Notes: generated from the letters alone by a model not told the origin. A stretch of DNA of 64,000 nucleotides from Feifania hominis (GCF_014384765.1 NZ_JACRSP010000004.1:124001-188000); one strand, 5' to 3'. Numbered from the stretch's first letter, positions 44,402 through 54,035 are shown. Translations and numbers: made by a program.

Positions 44402-44944
44402 TTATTCCGCCGGAAAGAGCGGCAGTTCCTCGAGGTAGATGATGTCGGTGCGCTTTGCGGCATCGCCCTCGGCGAGAATGGCGGCCTTGGCCACAACCTC
44501 AGCCCCGGCTTTCTCCACCAGGCGCTCGATGGCGCTGAGCGACTCGCCGGTGGAGATGACGTCGTCCACAATGGCGATGCGTTTGCCCTTGATGACCAGC
44601 GCGTCCTTGCCGTCGAGACAGAGCGTCTGGGTCTTCTGGGTGGTGATGGAGTCGACCTCGTCGGTCAGCGGGGTCTTCATATAGGGCTTGATGCTCTTGC
44701 GGGCGACGATGTAGTAAGGCAGCCCCAGTAGCCGCGACAGCTCATTTGCCAGCGGGATGCCCTTGGCCTCGGCCGTGACGAGATAGTCGACCTCGGGCAG
44801 ACGCTTTGCGATCTCGGGCGCGGCGGCGGTGACCAGCTCGCAGTCACCGAGAATGACAAAGCTCGCAATGGCGAGATTGGGCGCGATCTGAATGATGGGC
44901 AGGCTGCGCGTGACACCCGCCACGGTGATATCGTAGTAAGACAT
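44402..44944 (-). CDS. Phosphoribosyltransferase, adenine/xanthine type
   Basis: 180 residues from ATG 44944 (GAGGGAT site). PRPP-binding loop IAIVDDVISTGESL at about 128-141 and the type-I PRTase core. Length and layout fit adenine phosphoribosyltransferase or the related PurR-like PRTases; salvage of a purine base is likely, but the base is not certain. A longer upstream frame runs antisense into ytvI and was rejected. Confidence 0.85.
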   Translation of the reverse strand: MSYYDITVAGVTRSLPIIQIAPNLAIASFVILGDCELVTAAAPEIAKRLPEVDYLVTAEAKGIPLANELSRLLGLPYYIVARKSIKPYMKTPLTDEVDSITTQKTQTLCLDGKDALVIKGKRIAIVDDVISTGESLSAIERLVEKAGAEVVAKAAILAEGDAAKRTDIIYLEELPLFPAE

Positions 44945-44990
44945 TTGACAAATCCCTCTCTCTGTTTCATCTGGCCGAAAGGCCAGTTCC

Positions 44991-45019
44991 ATTATATAGT
45001 CGGCGGGGCGAAGATGCAA
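44991..45019 (-). promoter_or_regulatory. Promoter of the phosphoribosyltransferase gene
   Basis: Leftward: TTGCAT (45019-45014), 17-base spacer, TATAAT (44996-44991). It lies directly after the ytvI terminator. Confidence 0.75.
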
Positions 45020-45025
45020 GAAAAA

Positions 45026-45053
45026 CGCCGCCGAAGAGAGCTCTTCAGCGGCG
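45026..45053 (-). terminator. Terminator after the ytvI-like gene
   Basis: 13-bp stem with one G-U (45026-45038 with 45041-45053), followed leftward by TTTTT. The right arm includes the ytvI stop codon. Confidence 0.88.
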
Positions 45054-46145
45054 AACTTTTTTGTGGGGGCTGTTCCACAGGCGCACATAGCCGAGTTCAC
45101 GCAGATGCTTGAGCAGAAGAAAGGCCACCGGAAAGAGAAAGATGCCGGCAAAGCCCAGAGTCTTCCAGCCCACATAAAAGCAGATCAGCGACACCAGCGG
45201 ATCGAGACCGATCTGGCGGCCGACGATGTTCGGCTCCACCATCTGGCGCACGCCGGTGATGACAAGATAGAGAAGCGCCAGCGACATCGCGAGGGCATAC
45301 TCCCCCGCAAACAGGGCGCCGACCGCCCACGGAATGAGCACCGTGCCCACGCCGAGCACGGGCAGAATGTCGATGAGCGCGACGACGAGGCCGAAGACGA
45401 TCGGGTAGCGCACGCCGATGATGGCAAAGCCCACCGACAGCTCGACAAAGGTGAGCGTGATGATCAGCGCGTAGGCGCGCAGCATGCGAAAGACGGTTGA
45501 GAAGAGAAATTCCCTTGTCTCAAAGAGCACGGTCCGGAGCCGGTCGGGAATTTGCAGATAGACAAAGGCCTTGATGCGGTGCAGGTCGCCGCTGATAAAA
45601 ATGGCGGCCACAACGGTTACAACGCTTACAATCAGGGCGCCGGGCAGCCCTGAGGCAAAGGCGGTTGCAAAGCCCAGAGCCCAGACTGACAGATCGACCG
45701 CAAGCCCCGGCAGCCGCTCGACGAGAGAGCTGACCGCACTGCTCACAAGGCCCGACATGCCGTCGGGCAGCGCGCCGAATGAGCGCTTGAGGGACTCCCA
45801 GTAGCCGGTGCACCGCTCGGTAAACGAGGCGACAAATTCAGGCAGCACGGCCGCGAGGGAATTCAGCTCATAGAGCAGCCGCGACACGAGCGCCCAGAGC
45901 CCCCAGCCGATCAGCCCCAGCAGAGCGAAGACGCACAGAAAGCTCACCACCGACCGGCGGCGCAGGCGCAGCCTGCGGCAGAGAAAGCCGACGACAGGCT
46001 CGATGAGCGACGCGATGAGAAAGGCGATGAGAAACGGCACGCACAGCGCAAACAGCCGCAGCGCGAGATAGCAGAGCGCCGCGACCACCGCAAAGAAGAC
46101 AATGTTGATGATGAAGTGGAGCTTTCCGCGATCGGATTCGATCAA
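45045..46145 (-). CDS. YtvI-like sporulation integral membrane protein (AI-2E/PerM superfamily)
   Basis: About 366 residues, 7-8 membrane segments: three at the N-terminus, then a long amphipathic region, then five including GVRYPIVFGLVVALIDILPVLGVGTVLIPWA and VEPNIVGRQIGLDPL. Family includes PerM and the ytvI genes of spore formers; transport role unproven. TTG 46145 has AGGTG 6 bases upstream; TTG 46169 is a possible longer start. Confidence 0.78.
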   Translation of the reverse strand: MIESDRGKLHFIINIVFFAVVAALCYLALRLFALCVPFLIAFLIASLIEPVVGFLCRRLRLRRRSVVSFLCVFALLGLIGWGLWALVSRLLYELNSLAAVLPEFVASFTERCTGYWESLKRSFGALPDGMSGLVSSAVSSLVERLPGLAVDLSVWALGFATAFASGLPGALIVSVVTVVAAIFISGDLHRIKAFVYLQIPDRLRTVLFETREFLFSTVFRMLRAYALIITLTFVELSVGFAIIGVRYPIVFGLVVALIDILPVLGVGTVLIPWAVGALFAGEYALAMSLALLYLVITGVRQMVEPNIVGRQIGLDPLVSLICFYVGWKTLGFAGIFLFPVAFLLLKHLRELGYVRLWNSPHKKVRR

Positions 46146-46249
46146 GCAAAACACCTGCCAAAGCGTCAATTTTCACTGGTGAAAGTGCAAAGCCCGGCGC
46201 CGAAGCCGCCGCCCTTTTTCGGCGAAAGCGCTGAAAAGCGCGCGGGCGG

Positions 46250-46278
46250 TTGTAATGGGGCCGGCAATGTGGTATAGT
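46250..46278 (+). promoter_or_regulatory. Sigma-A promoter of the pheB-hom-thrB-lysC operon
   Basis: TTGTAA (46250-46255), 17-base spacer, TATAGT (46273-46278) with TG extension. About 40 bases before the pheB start. Confidence 0.65.
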
Positions 46279-46317
46279 ACAATAACACTACAAATGTGTG
46301 CAAAGGGAGGACACCGC

Positions 46318-46761
46318 ATGGAGAGGGAACACAAATTCTACCTTGTGGAATCCTCGGTGCTGCCGAGGGTATTTAAAAAGGTGGTGGAGACCAAGCGCCG
46401 TCTGCAGACGGGCAAGAGCAAGACCATCAACGAGGCGGTCCGCGAGACGGGAATCTCCCGCAGCGCCTACTACAAATACAAGGACTATGTCTTTCCATTC
46501 TATGACAAGGACAAAGATAAAATTATCACCTTTACCATTGTTCTGCGCGACGAGCCGGGCGTGCTGCACCAGCTGGTGGGTCTCTTCTCCAAGCTCAAGT
46601 GCAACATCATGACCATCAACCAGTCGATCCCGAACAACGGCGTGGCGACCGTGACGGTCTCGATTGAGACCGGTTCCATGAAGACCGATGTGGACGCGCT
46701 CGTCAAGAGCCTTGCCAATGTCCGCGGCGCCATTGAGGTAAAGGTCTCCGGCCGGGAGTAA
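46318..46761 (+). CDS. pheB: ACT domain protein PheB
   Basis: 147 residues from ATG 46318 (GGGAGG site). N-terminal helical part (HKFYLVESSVLPRVFKK, then an HTH-like TGISRSAYYKYKDYVFPF) and a C-terminal ACT domain from about residue 68 (ITFTIVLRDEPGVLHQL), a small-molecule sensor. Stands before hom as in Bacillus; a regulatory role is likely but it does not have an enzyme domain. Confidence 0.85.
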   Translation: MEREHKFYLVESSVLPRVFKKVVETKRRLQTGKSKTINEAVRETGISRSAYYKYKDYVFPFYDKDKDKIITFTIVLRDEPGVLHQLVGLFSKLKCNIMTINQSIPNNGVATVTVSIETGSMKTDVDALVKSLANVRGAIEVKVSGRE

Positions 46762-46789
46762 ACCATCACAGCGAAGAGAGGGAGAAACA

Positions 46790-48001
46790 ATGCAGGATCG
46801 CAAGATCGCGCTTCTGGGACACGGAGTCGTGGGCTCCGGCGTAATGGAAGTATTGACAAAAAACCATGACAGTATAGCCAAAAAGGCGGGCTTTCCCATT
46901 GAGGTCAAGTACATTCTCGATCTCAGAGACTTTCCCGAGCTGCCCTACCACGACCGGTTTGTCAAGGATTTCAACGTCATTTTAAATGACCCGGAGATCT
47001 CGGTGGTCGTCGAGGTGCTCGGCGGGCTCCATCCGGCATATGATTTTACAAAGGCCGCGCTGCTCGCGGGCAAGAGCGTCGTCACCTCGAACAAGGAGGT
47101 TGTGGCGACCTGCGGCGCCGAGCTTGTCAATCTCGCGCGGCAGCAGGGGCAGAGCTATCTGTTCGAGGCGAGCGTCGGCGGCGGTATCCCGATCATCCGC
47201 CCGCTTCACCAGTGCCTCGCGGCAAACCAGCTCGACGAGATCTGCGGCATATTGAACGGCACCACAAACTACATTCTCACCCGTATGATGAAAGCGGGGC
47301 TCGGCTTTGACGACGCGCTCGCCGAGGCCCAGCAAAAGAGCTATGCCGAGCGCGACCCGAGCGCCGACATCGAGGGGGTCGACGCCTGCCGCAAGATCTG
47401 TATCCTCGCGGCGCTCGCATTCGGCCGCCACATCTACCCGCAGCACGTCCACACCGAAGGAATCACGAAGCTCACGCTGGCTGATACGAACTACGCCGAG
47501 GAGCACGGCTACGCAGTCAAGCTGCTCGGGCGCGCCGTCCGGCAAGGAGACGGCGCGGTGTACGCCGTGGTCGCGCCGTTTCTGGTCAGCCACGACAACC
47601 CGCTGTCAAACGTCGAGGACGTGTTCAACGGCATTCTCGTCAAGGGCGACGCCATCGGCGACGTCATGTTCTACGGCCGTGGCGCCGGCAAACTGCCCAC
47701 CGCAAGCGCCGTGGTCGCCGACGTCATCGACATTGTCAAAAATGAGGCCCATCACAAGCAGATGCTCTGGGAGGACAGCGGGGAGAATCTCGTCTCGGAT
47801 TACACCGCCATGACCTACCGCTTCTATCTGCGCGTACAGGGCGCCGACCGCCGGGAGGAGCTCGAGCGGACTTTCGGCGGCGAGTGCGACACGGTCGGCG
47901 GCGACCTTGCACTCATCACGCGCCCCATGCGCGAGGCGGATTTCCGGAGCGCGGCCGCGGCTTTCTCACCGCTCGGTGTGATCCGCGTTTTAGACGACTG
48001 A
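46790..48001 (+). CDS. hom: Homoserine dehydrogenase
   Basis: Reduces aspartate semialdehyde to homoserine for threonine and methionine. 403 residues. NAD(P) site GHGVVGSGV, catalytic domain GILNGTTNYILTRM, DPSADIEGVDACRK. The C-terminal part from about residue 340 is shorter than a full ACT domain, as in several short Hom forms. Confidence 0.95.
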   Translation: MQDRKIALLGHGVVGSGVMEVLTKNHDSIAKKAGFPIEVKYILDLRDFPELPYHDRFVKDFNVILNDPEISVVVEVLGGLHPAYDFTKAALLAGKSVVTSNKEVVATCGAELVNLARQQGQSYLFEASVGGGIPIIRPLHQCLAANQLDEICGILNGTTNYILTRMMKAGLGFDDALAEAQQKSYAERDPSADIEGVDACRKICILAALAFGRHIYPQHVHTEGITKLTLADTNYAEEHGYAVKLLGRAVRQGDGAVYAVVAPFLVSHDNPLSNVEDVFNGILVKGDAIGDVMFYGRGAGKLPTASAVVADVIDIVKNEAHHKQMLWEDSGENLVSDYTAMTYRFYLRVQGADRREELERTFGGECDTVGGDLALITRPMREADFRSAAAAFSPLGVIRVLDD

Positions 48002-48014
48002 TGGGGGCGGCAGT

Positions 48015-48893
48015 ATGATACGCGTAAAAGTGCCGGCGACCAGCGCCAATGTCGGTCCCGGCTTCGACAGTCTCGGCATCGCGCTCGACCTCTACAACTT
48101 TGTGGAGATGCAGGAGTGTGAGCGCATTGTCGTCGAGAGCGACGCCGCAGTGCCGACCGATGAGAACAACCTCATTGTCAAAACCGCCCAAAAGCTCTAT
48201 GAGCACTGCGGGCGGCGCTTTACGGGCATCCACATCCGGCAGGAGAACCATGTGCCCATGACCCGCGGACTCGGCAGCAGCTCCACCTGCATCGCGGCGG
48301 GGGTGCTCGGGGCAAACCGCCTGCTCGGCGACCCGCTCTCCCCGCAGGAGGCGCTCGACTTTGCCGTGGCGCTCGAGGGGCATCCCGACAATGTCGCCCC
48401 CGCGATTCTCGGCGGGTTTGTGGTGTCGGCCCTCGAGGACGGACACGTGAGCTGCTGTAAGGCGGCTCTGCCCGACACGCTCAGCTTTGTGGGATTTATT
48501 CCCGACTTCATGCTCAGCACGGCCAAGGCCCGCGCCGCGCTGCCAAAGCAGATCGCCCACCGGGACGCGGTCTACAATCTCTCCCGCGCGGCTCTGATGA
48601 CGGCGGCGCTTCTCACCGGCCGCCACGAGCTGATCCGCACGGCAATCGGCGATGCGCTCCACCAGCCCTACCGGCTGCCGCTGATCGCGGGCGGGGAGGA
48701 GGTCTTCCGCCTGAGCCGCGAACTCGGGGCGCTCGGCACCTACATCAGCGGCGCGGGGCCGACCATCATGTCCATGGTGGACAAACGCGACGAAAGCTTT
48801 TATAATAGTGCAGTGGACTATATTGACAAAAATCTGCCAAACTACCGGGTTCTCCGGTTTCATGTGGATAATACCGGCACACAAATTTTATGA
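48015..48893 (+). CDS. thrB: Homoserine kinase
   Basis: Phosphorylates homoserine with ATP. 292 residues, GHMP family. Motifs: VPATSANVGPGFDSLGIALD (substrate), PMTRGLGSSSTCIAAGV (ATP loop) and GTYISGAGPTI near the end. 13 bases after hom. Confidence 0.95.
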   Translation: MIRVKVPATSANVGPGFDSLGIALDLYNFVEMQECERIVVESDAAVPTDENNLIVKTAQKLYEHCGRRFTGIHIRQENHVPMTRGLGSSSTCIAAGVLGANRLLGDPLSPQEALDFAVALEGHPDNVAPAILGGFVVSALEDGHVSCCKAALPDTLSFVGFIPDFMLSTAKARAALPKQIAHRDAVYNLSRAALMTAALLTGRHELIRTAIGDALHQPYRLPLIAGGEEVFRLSRELGALGTYISGAGPTIMSMVDKRDESFYNSAVDYIDKNLPNYRVLRFHVDNTGTQIL

Positions 48894-48913
48894 AAAAGGG
48901 TTGAGAAGCTTCT

Positions 48914-50122
48914 ATGAGTCTGATTGTTCAAAAATTTGGCGGTAGCTCCGTTGCCAATGCCGAGCGGCTGGAAAATGTCGCGCGACTGGTCACCGACACC
49001 TACCGCGAGGGCAACTCCGTGGTGGTCGTCGTGTCCGCGCAGGGCGATACGACCGACGACCTCATCGCGAAAGCGCATGAGATTAACGACAATCCCTCGA
49101 ACCGCGAGATGGATATGCTGCTGTCGACCGGCGAGCAGATCTCGATTGCGCTGCTGGCGATGGCGATTGAAAAGCTCGGTTTTCCGGTCATTTCGCTGAC
49201 CGGCTGGCAGGTGGGTATGAAAACCGACTCAAACTGCGGGCGCGCGCGCATCAAAGAGTGCTCGGCGGAGCGCATCCGCTCGGAGCTCGACAAGAAGAAA
49301 ATCGTCATCGTGGCGGGCTTCCAGGGCATCAACAAGTACGACGACATCACGACGCTCGGCCGCGGCGGCTCGGATACCACCGCCGTCGCGCTGGCGGCCG
49401 TGCTCCATGCCGACTGCTGCCAGATTTACACCGATGTCGAGGGTGTCTACACCTCCGACCCGAGACGCGTACCAAACGCCCACAAACTCGAGGAGATCAC
49501 CTACGACGAGATGCTCGAGCTCGCCTCGCTCGGCGCGCAGGTGCTGCACAACCGTTCGGTGGAGATGGCCAAAAAATACAATGTGAAAATGGAAGTGCTC
49601 TCAAGCTTCGTCAAGGTGCCGGGCACGATTGTCAAGGAGGTTTGTAAATTGGAGAAGATGGAAATCAGAGGCGTTGCCAAAGATTTGAATGTCGCGAGAA
49701 TTGCGCTGATGGGTGTGGCGGATGAGCCGGGGATGGCGTTTCGGGTGTTCTCCGCTCTCGCACGCAAGAACATTGACGTGGATATCATCATCCAGTCCCA
49801 GGGCCGCGACGGCACAAACGACATCAGTTTCTCCGTGACCAAGGAGTCGCTGCAACCGGCGCTCGACCTCATGGAGGAGATCAAGGACGTCGTCAAGGCC
49901 AAGGAGATCATCTACGACGAAAACGTGGCGAAGATCTCGATTGTCGGCGCCGGCATGACCAGCAAGCCCGGCGTCGCCGCCAAGATGTTTGAGGCGCTCT
50001 ACGAGAAGAGCATCAACATTGAGATGATCACCACCAGTGAAATCAAGGTCTCGGTGCTCATTCGCGCCGAGGACGCCGACCGCGCGCTCGTGGCGGTGCA
50101 CGACAAATTCATCGGGGCCTGA
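48914..50122 (+). CDS. lysC: Aspartate kinase
   Basis: First step of the aspartate family pathway. 402 residues. Catalytic domain (1-245): KFGGSSV, LSTGEQIS, GRGGSDTTAVALA. Two C-terminal ACT domains at about 258-400 (regulatory). Likely feedback-regulated by lysine or threonine. A strong ribosome site lies inside the gene (see 49634). Confidence 0.96.
   Translation: MSLIVQKFGGSSVANAERLENVARLVTDTYREGNSVVVVVSAQGDTTDDLIAKAHEINDNPSNREMDMLLSTGEQISIALLAMAIEKLGFPVISLTGWQVGMKTDSNCGRARIKECSAERIRSELDKKKIVIVAGFQGINKYDDITTLGRGGSDTTAVALAAVLHADCCQIYTDVEGVYTSDPRRVPNAHKLEEITYDEMLELASLGAQVLHNRSVEMAKKYNVKMEVLSSFVKVPGTIVKEVCKLEKMEIRGVAKDLNVARIALMGVADEPGMAFRVFSALARKNIDVDIIIQSQGRDGTNDISFSVTKESLQPALDLMEEIKDVVKAKEIIYDENVAKISIVGAGMTSKPGVAAKMFEALYEKSINIEMITTSEIKVSVLIRAEDADRALVAVHDKFIGA
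49634..49651 (+). promoter_or_regulatory. Internal ribosome binding site for a free lysC regulatory (beta) subunit
   Basis: AAGGAGG (49634-49640), 8 bases before an in-frame TTG (49649), inside lysC just before the ACT domains. Translation here would give a 157-residue subunit up to 50122; the B. subtilis enzyme makes a beta subunit in the same way. ATG 49658 is a weaker alternative. Confidence 0.65.
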
Positions 50123-50131
50123 GGAGAAAAC

Positions 50132-51106
50132 ATGCTTACTGAACTGGGATTTGACAGGGAGAACGACCTGTTTCTCGTGACGGGAGCCGCCGGCTTCATC
50201 GGCTCAAACCTGATGGAGGCGATTGCCGAAGAGGGCTTTCGCGTGCGCGGGCTCGACGACTATTCGCTCGGCAAAAAGGAGACCGTCAGCCGCCTGCAAA
50301 AAGAGTACTCGATCGAATTTGTCTCGGGCAGCGTCGCGGACTTTGAGGTCTGCAAACGCGCCTGCAAGGGCGTGAGCTATGTGCTGCACCAGGCGGCGTG
50401 GGGGTCCGTGCCGCGGTCGCTCGCACAGCCGCTCGACTACGACCGTATGAACATCACGGGGACACTCAACATGATGCAGGCTGCGCGTGAACAGGGCGTC
50501 AGACGCTTTGTCTACGCCTCCTCCTCGGCGGTCTACGGCGACATAGAGGCGAGCACCATGGTCGAGGGGCTCGAGGGCAATGCCCCGTCGCCCTACGCGC
50601 TGACAAAGCAGGTGGACGAGCTCTACGCCAGACTCTACTCGACGGTCTACGGCCTTGAGTGCGTCGGGCTTCGCTACTTCAACGTCTACGGCAAGAATCA
50701 GGACCCGCACGGCGCATATGCGGCGGTCATCCCGATCTTCATCAAGGCGCTGCTCGAAAACCGCGAGCCGACCATTTTTGGCGACGGCAGCGCGACGCGC
50801 GACTACATCCATGTGTCGGATGTGGTGCGAGCGAATCTGCTCGCGGCAAAGGCGCCGGCGGCCGCCGTGGGCGAGGCGTTCAACATCGGCTCAGGGCGGG
50901 AGACGAGTCTCAACCGGCTCTTCTCCATCATCCGCGACACGCTGTGCATCGAGATCGAGCCGATCTATGAGCCCGAGCGGCCGGGCGACGTGCCCCACTC
51001 GGTGGCGAGTGTGTCAAAGGCCCGCGACGTGCTCGGCTTCGAGAGCGAAGTGGAGCTGCGCGAGGGCATCAAAAAGACCATAGAGTGGTACCGCAACAAC
51101 CTGTGA
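50132..51106 (+). CDS. NAD-dependent nucleotide-sugar epimerase
   Basis: 324 residues, extended SDR family. GAAGFIGSN (NAD) near residue 20, catalytic Y-x3-K in SPYALTKQVDEL, and the substrate region RDYIHVSDVV. Closest by pattern to UDP-GlcNAc or UDP-glucuronate 4-epimerases (WbpP-like). Surface polysaccharide precursor supply. GAGGAG precedes the ATG; 9 bases after lysC, so co-transcribed. Confidence 0.88.
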   Translation: MLTELGFDRENDLFLVTGAAGFIGSNLMEAIAEEGFRVRGLDDYSLGKKETVSRLQKEYSIEFVSGSVADFEVCKRACKGVSYVLHQAAWGSVPRSLAQPLDYDRMNITGTLNMMQAAREQGVRRFVYASSSAVYGDIEASTMVEGLEGNAPSPYALTKQVDELYARLYSTVYGLECVGLRYFNVYGKNQDPHGAYAAVIPIFIKALLENREPTIFGDGSATRDYIHVSDVVRANLLAAKAPAAAVGEAFNIGSGRETSLNRLFSIIRDTLCIEIEPIYEPERPGDVPHSVASVSKARDVLGFESEVELREGIKKTIEWYRNNL

Positions 51107-51117
51107 GACAAAAGCGG

Positions 51118-51143
51118 GGCCCCCGGACAAGAGTCCGGGGGCC
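51118..51143. terminator. Terminator after the epimerase gene
   Basis: 11-bp perfect stem (51118-51128 with 51133-51143) and T-run on the + side. It faces the converging NhaC gene. Confidence 0.9.
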
Positions 51144-51157
51144 TTTTTGCTGTCGTG

Positions 51158-52480
51158 TCAGAGCCGTGCAGGCTCCGGCGCCCTGCGGTGCAGCAGCGAC
51201 CGGGCAAGCGAACACAGAGGCACGGCGAAGAGGTAGAACGCGTACGGCAGCGCTCCGTTTCCGACGCCGAGCGCCGCGAGGGGAACCGCCGCGGCAATGC
51301 TCCACGGGATGAGGCCCGCCGTCACGATGACGGAGTCCTCCATGTCGAGGGCGAGACGCTGCCGGTCGTCGCCGTAGAGACCGCGGGTCAGCTGGCAGGT
51401 GAGCATGGTGGCAAGCGTCTGGTTGCAGGAGAAGGCGTTGGTCACCAGAGCCGTCAGCAGCGTCACGCCGAAGCGGGTCAGGGACTTTGCAAGCCGGCCG
51501 AGCGCAGACTCGATTCCCGCGAGGAGCCCGGTTCCCTCAAAGATGCCCGAATAGGTCGATGTGACGAGCACCACCGCGATGACGCTGAGCATGCTCACAA
51601 GACCGCCTCCGCCGATGATGGCGGCAAAGGGGCCGCCGCCCCCGGCCCGAAAGCCGAATACCAGCGTGTGCAGAACGGCCGTCAGAGACTGACCCTGAAT
51701 CAGGATGCTGATTACCGCTGCGCCGAGTGTGCTCAAAAAGATACAGAGACTGACATTGACGCGGCACAGGCACAGCACAAGGAGCAGGACCGCCGGCAGA
51801 ATGGTCAGCGGATGCAGCGAGAAGAGAGCCTTGATCTCGCCGAGCACTTCGCGGTCGAGACGCGAAAGCGGGTTTGCAAGCGAGAGAGCGAGATAGCCGC
51901 CCGTGCAGAGCAGAAGAGCGGGGAGCCCCGAACGCAGCATGTTTTTCACATTTCGGTAGAGCTCGGTATCGGTGAGGGCGGCGACCATGTTCGCGCTCGA
52001 CGAGGTGGGCGCGCAACGGTCGCCGAAGTAGGCTCCCGAGATGACGGCGCCGGCCGCGAGCAGCGGGTCGACTCCGCCGCTTCTCGCGAGCATCATCAGC
52101 ACCACGCCGATGGTGCTCACCGTGCCGAACGATGTGCCGAGCAGAAAGGAGAACAGGCAGGTCAGCAGAAAGCAGAGCAGCACAAAGAGAGGCGCGCTGA
52201 TGATGCCCGCGCCGTGGTAGACAAAGAAGCTGACCGTGCCCGCCGACCGCCACACGGCGGTGACACAGCCGATCAGAGCCATGATGCGCAGCACGACCAG
52301 TGAGCGCCGCGCGCCGGAAAGCATCATCCGCCCGAGCTCACACGGGCGAAATCCTCGGCGCAGCGAGACGCCGAGAAAGCACATAAGCCCCGCAAGCAGG
52401 GGCAGCAGAACCGGCAGATTCCACACGAGCCCCGCGCAGAGCGCGGCGAGAAAGACAAGAAGAGCCACCAGAAGATCCAA
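51158..52480 (-). CDS. Na+/H+ antiporter, NhaC family
   Basis: 440 residues, about 11-12 membrane segments. It contains the family motifs SAYFGDRCAPTSSSANM-like (GAYFGDRCAPTSSS), FFVYHGAG and LLTALVTNAFSCNQTLATML. Exchanges cytosolic Na+ (or an organic acid pair in the MleN branch) for H+. TTG start at 52480 with GGAGG 8 bases upstream. Confidence 0.85.
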   Translation of the reverse strand: MDLLVALLVFLAALCAGLVWNLPVLLPLLAGLMCFLGVSLRRGFRPCELGRMMLSGARRSLVVLRIMALIGCVTAVWRSAGTVSFFVYHGAGIISAPLFVLLCFLLTCLFSFLLGTSFGTVSTIGVVLMMLARSGGVDPLLAAGAVISGAYFGDRCAPTSSSANMVAALTDTELYRNVKNMLRSGLPALLLCTGGYLALSLANPLSRLDREVLGEIKALFSLHPLTILPAVLLLVLCLCRVNVSLCIFLSTLGAAVISILIQGQSLTAVLHTLVFGFRAGGGGPFAAIIGGGGLVSMLSVIAVVLVTSTYSGIFEGTGLLAGIESALGRLAKSLTRFGVTLLTALVTNAFSCNQTLATMLTCQLTRGLYGDDRQRLALDMEDSVIVTAGLIPWSIAAAVPLAALGVGNGALPYAFYLFAVPLCSLARSLLHRRAPEPARL

Positions 52481-52513
52481 GCAAAGCGCCTCCCAACACT
52501 GACGTAGGCCCTC

Positions 52514-52543
52514 ATTTTATCGCAGAGGGCCGCCAATTTGCAA
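52514..52543 (-). promoter_or_regulatory. Promoter of the NhaC-type gene
   Basis: Leftward: TTGCAA (52543-52538), 18-base spacer, TAAAAT (52519-52514). Confidence 0.65.
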
Positions 52544-52580
52544 GGGGGTAAAACAATTTACAACAAATTTCAACCAACAA

Positions 52581-52609
52581 TTGCATTTTATTTTATTATC
52601 TATTAGAAT
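52581..52609 (+). promoter_or_regulatory. Promoter of the MATE gene
   Basis: TTGCAT (52581-52586), 17-base spacer, TAGAAT (52604-52609). Divergent from the NhaC promoter with 37 bases between the -35 elements. Confidence 0.7.
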
Positions 52610-52658
52610 AGTATGGTTGCAAACAGAAGAAAGAGGTTCCATTGAGAGGAGTGATGGA

Positions 52659-54029
52659 ATGGAACAGAACAAAGAGAACAAGATGGCAAACACACCGATG
52701 CTCAAACTCATCTTATCCATGTCGGTGCCGGCCATGTTCTCCATGCTGGTGCAGGCGCTCTACAACATTGTCGACAGCGTCTATGTCTCCCACTACAGCC
52801 CAGACGCGCTGACCGCGCTGTCGCTTGCCTTCCCGATTCAGTCGCTGATCATAGCGGTGGGGGTCGGTACCGGCATCGGTATCAACTCGCTCGTCTCGCG
52901 CCGCCTCGGCGAGGGCCGGCGCGAGGAGGCGGACAAGGCGGCGTCCCACGGAATGGTGCTCGGCGTCATCAACGGCCTTGTGACCGCGCTGCTCGGCATT
53001 CTGTTCACCGGTACATTCTTTGGCTCTTTTCAGCCGACGCAGACCGTCTTTTCGATGGGCTGCCAGTATGTCTACACGGTGACGATCTGCTCGCTTTTCG
53101 TCTACGTCGAGATCAATGTGGAGAAGACGCTTCAGGCGACGGGCAACATGATCTACCCGATGCTCTTTCAGCTCACCGGTGCGATTGTGAACATCATACT
53201 GGATCCCATCATGATCTTCGGCTACCTCGGCTGCCCGGAGATGGGGGTGTTCGGTGCGGCGCTCGCAACCGTCATCGGCCAGTTCTGCGCGCTCGCGTTC
53301 TCGGTGTATGTGCTGCGCACAAAGAGCCATGAGGTCAAGATCAATCTCAGGCATTTTCGCTTTGAGGGGAGCACAGTCAAAAACATCTATCAGGTTGGCA
53401 TTCCCTCCATCATCATGCAGTCGATCACGGCGTTTCTCGTGACGCTGCTCAATGGCATTCTCATCAAATTCTCCGAGGCCGCGGTCTCGGTGCTCGGCGT
53501 CTACTTCAAGCTGCAGTCCTTTGTGTTCATGCCGGTGTTCGGCCTGACGCAGGGGGTCATGCCCATCATGGGCTACAGCTATGGCGCAAAGAAGAAGCAG
53601 CGGCTCGTCTCGGCGCTCAAGATCGGCATTGTCTTTGCCATCGTCATCATGGCTGTCGGCTTTGCGATCTTCCAGCTCGTGCCCGATCTGCTGCTCGACA
53701 TCTTCAAGGCCGACCCGGAGGTCATGCGAATCGGCGTACCGGCGTTGAAGATCATCTCGCTGTCGTTTATTCCGGCGGCGCTCGGCATTTTGTTTTCGAC
53801 CATGTTCCAGGCGGTGGGCCTCGGCACGCGCAGCCTGATCGTGTCGGTGCTGCGGCAGCTTGTGCTCATTCTGCCGTCGGCCTACCTCTTCGCACGCATC
53901 GGCGTGGAGTATGTGTGGTATTCGTTCCCGCTCGCGGAGGGCGTCTCATTCATTGTGAGTGTGCTGCTCTTCTGGCAGGTCTACCGCAAATATGTGAAAA
54001 ATCTCGACTCACCTCTACAGGTGGCATAG
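52659..54029 (+). CDS. MATE family efflux transporter
   Basis: 456 residues, 12 predicted membrane segments in two six-helix halves. Pattern: ILSMSVPAMFSMLVQALYNIVDSVYVSHY at the start (typical MATE helix 1) and VYFKLQSFVFMPVFGLTQGVMPIMGYSYGAK in the second half. Exports cationic drugs or metabolites with Na+ or H+. ATG 52659 has GAGGAG upstream; a longer frame is the promoter region. Confidence 0.9.
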   Translation: MEQNKENKMANTPMLKLILSMSVPAMFSMLVQALYNIVDSVYVSHYSPDALTALSLAFPIQSLIIAVGVGTGIGINSLVSRRLGEGRREEADKAASHGMVLGVINGLVTALLGILFTGTFFGSFQPTQTVFSMGCQYVYTVTICSLFVYVEINVEKTLQATGNMIYPMLFQLTGAIVNIILDPIMIFGYLGCPEMGVFGAALATVIGQFCALAFSVYVLRTKSHEVKINLRHFRFEGSTVKNIYQVGIPSIIMQSITAFLVTLLNGILIKFSEAAVSVLGVYFKLQSFVFMPVFGLTQGVMPIMGYSYGAKKKQRLVSALKIGIVFAIVIMAVGFAIFQLVPDLLLDIFKADPEVMRIGVPALKIISLSFIPAALGILFSTMFQAVGLGTRSLIVSVLRQLVLILPSAYLFARIGVEYVWYSFPLAEGVSFIVSVLLFWQVYRKYVKNLDSPLQVA

Positions 54030-54035
54030 TAAGAG

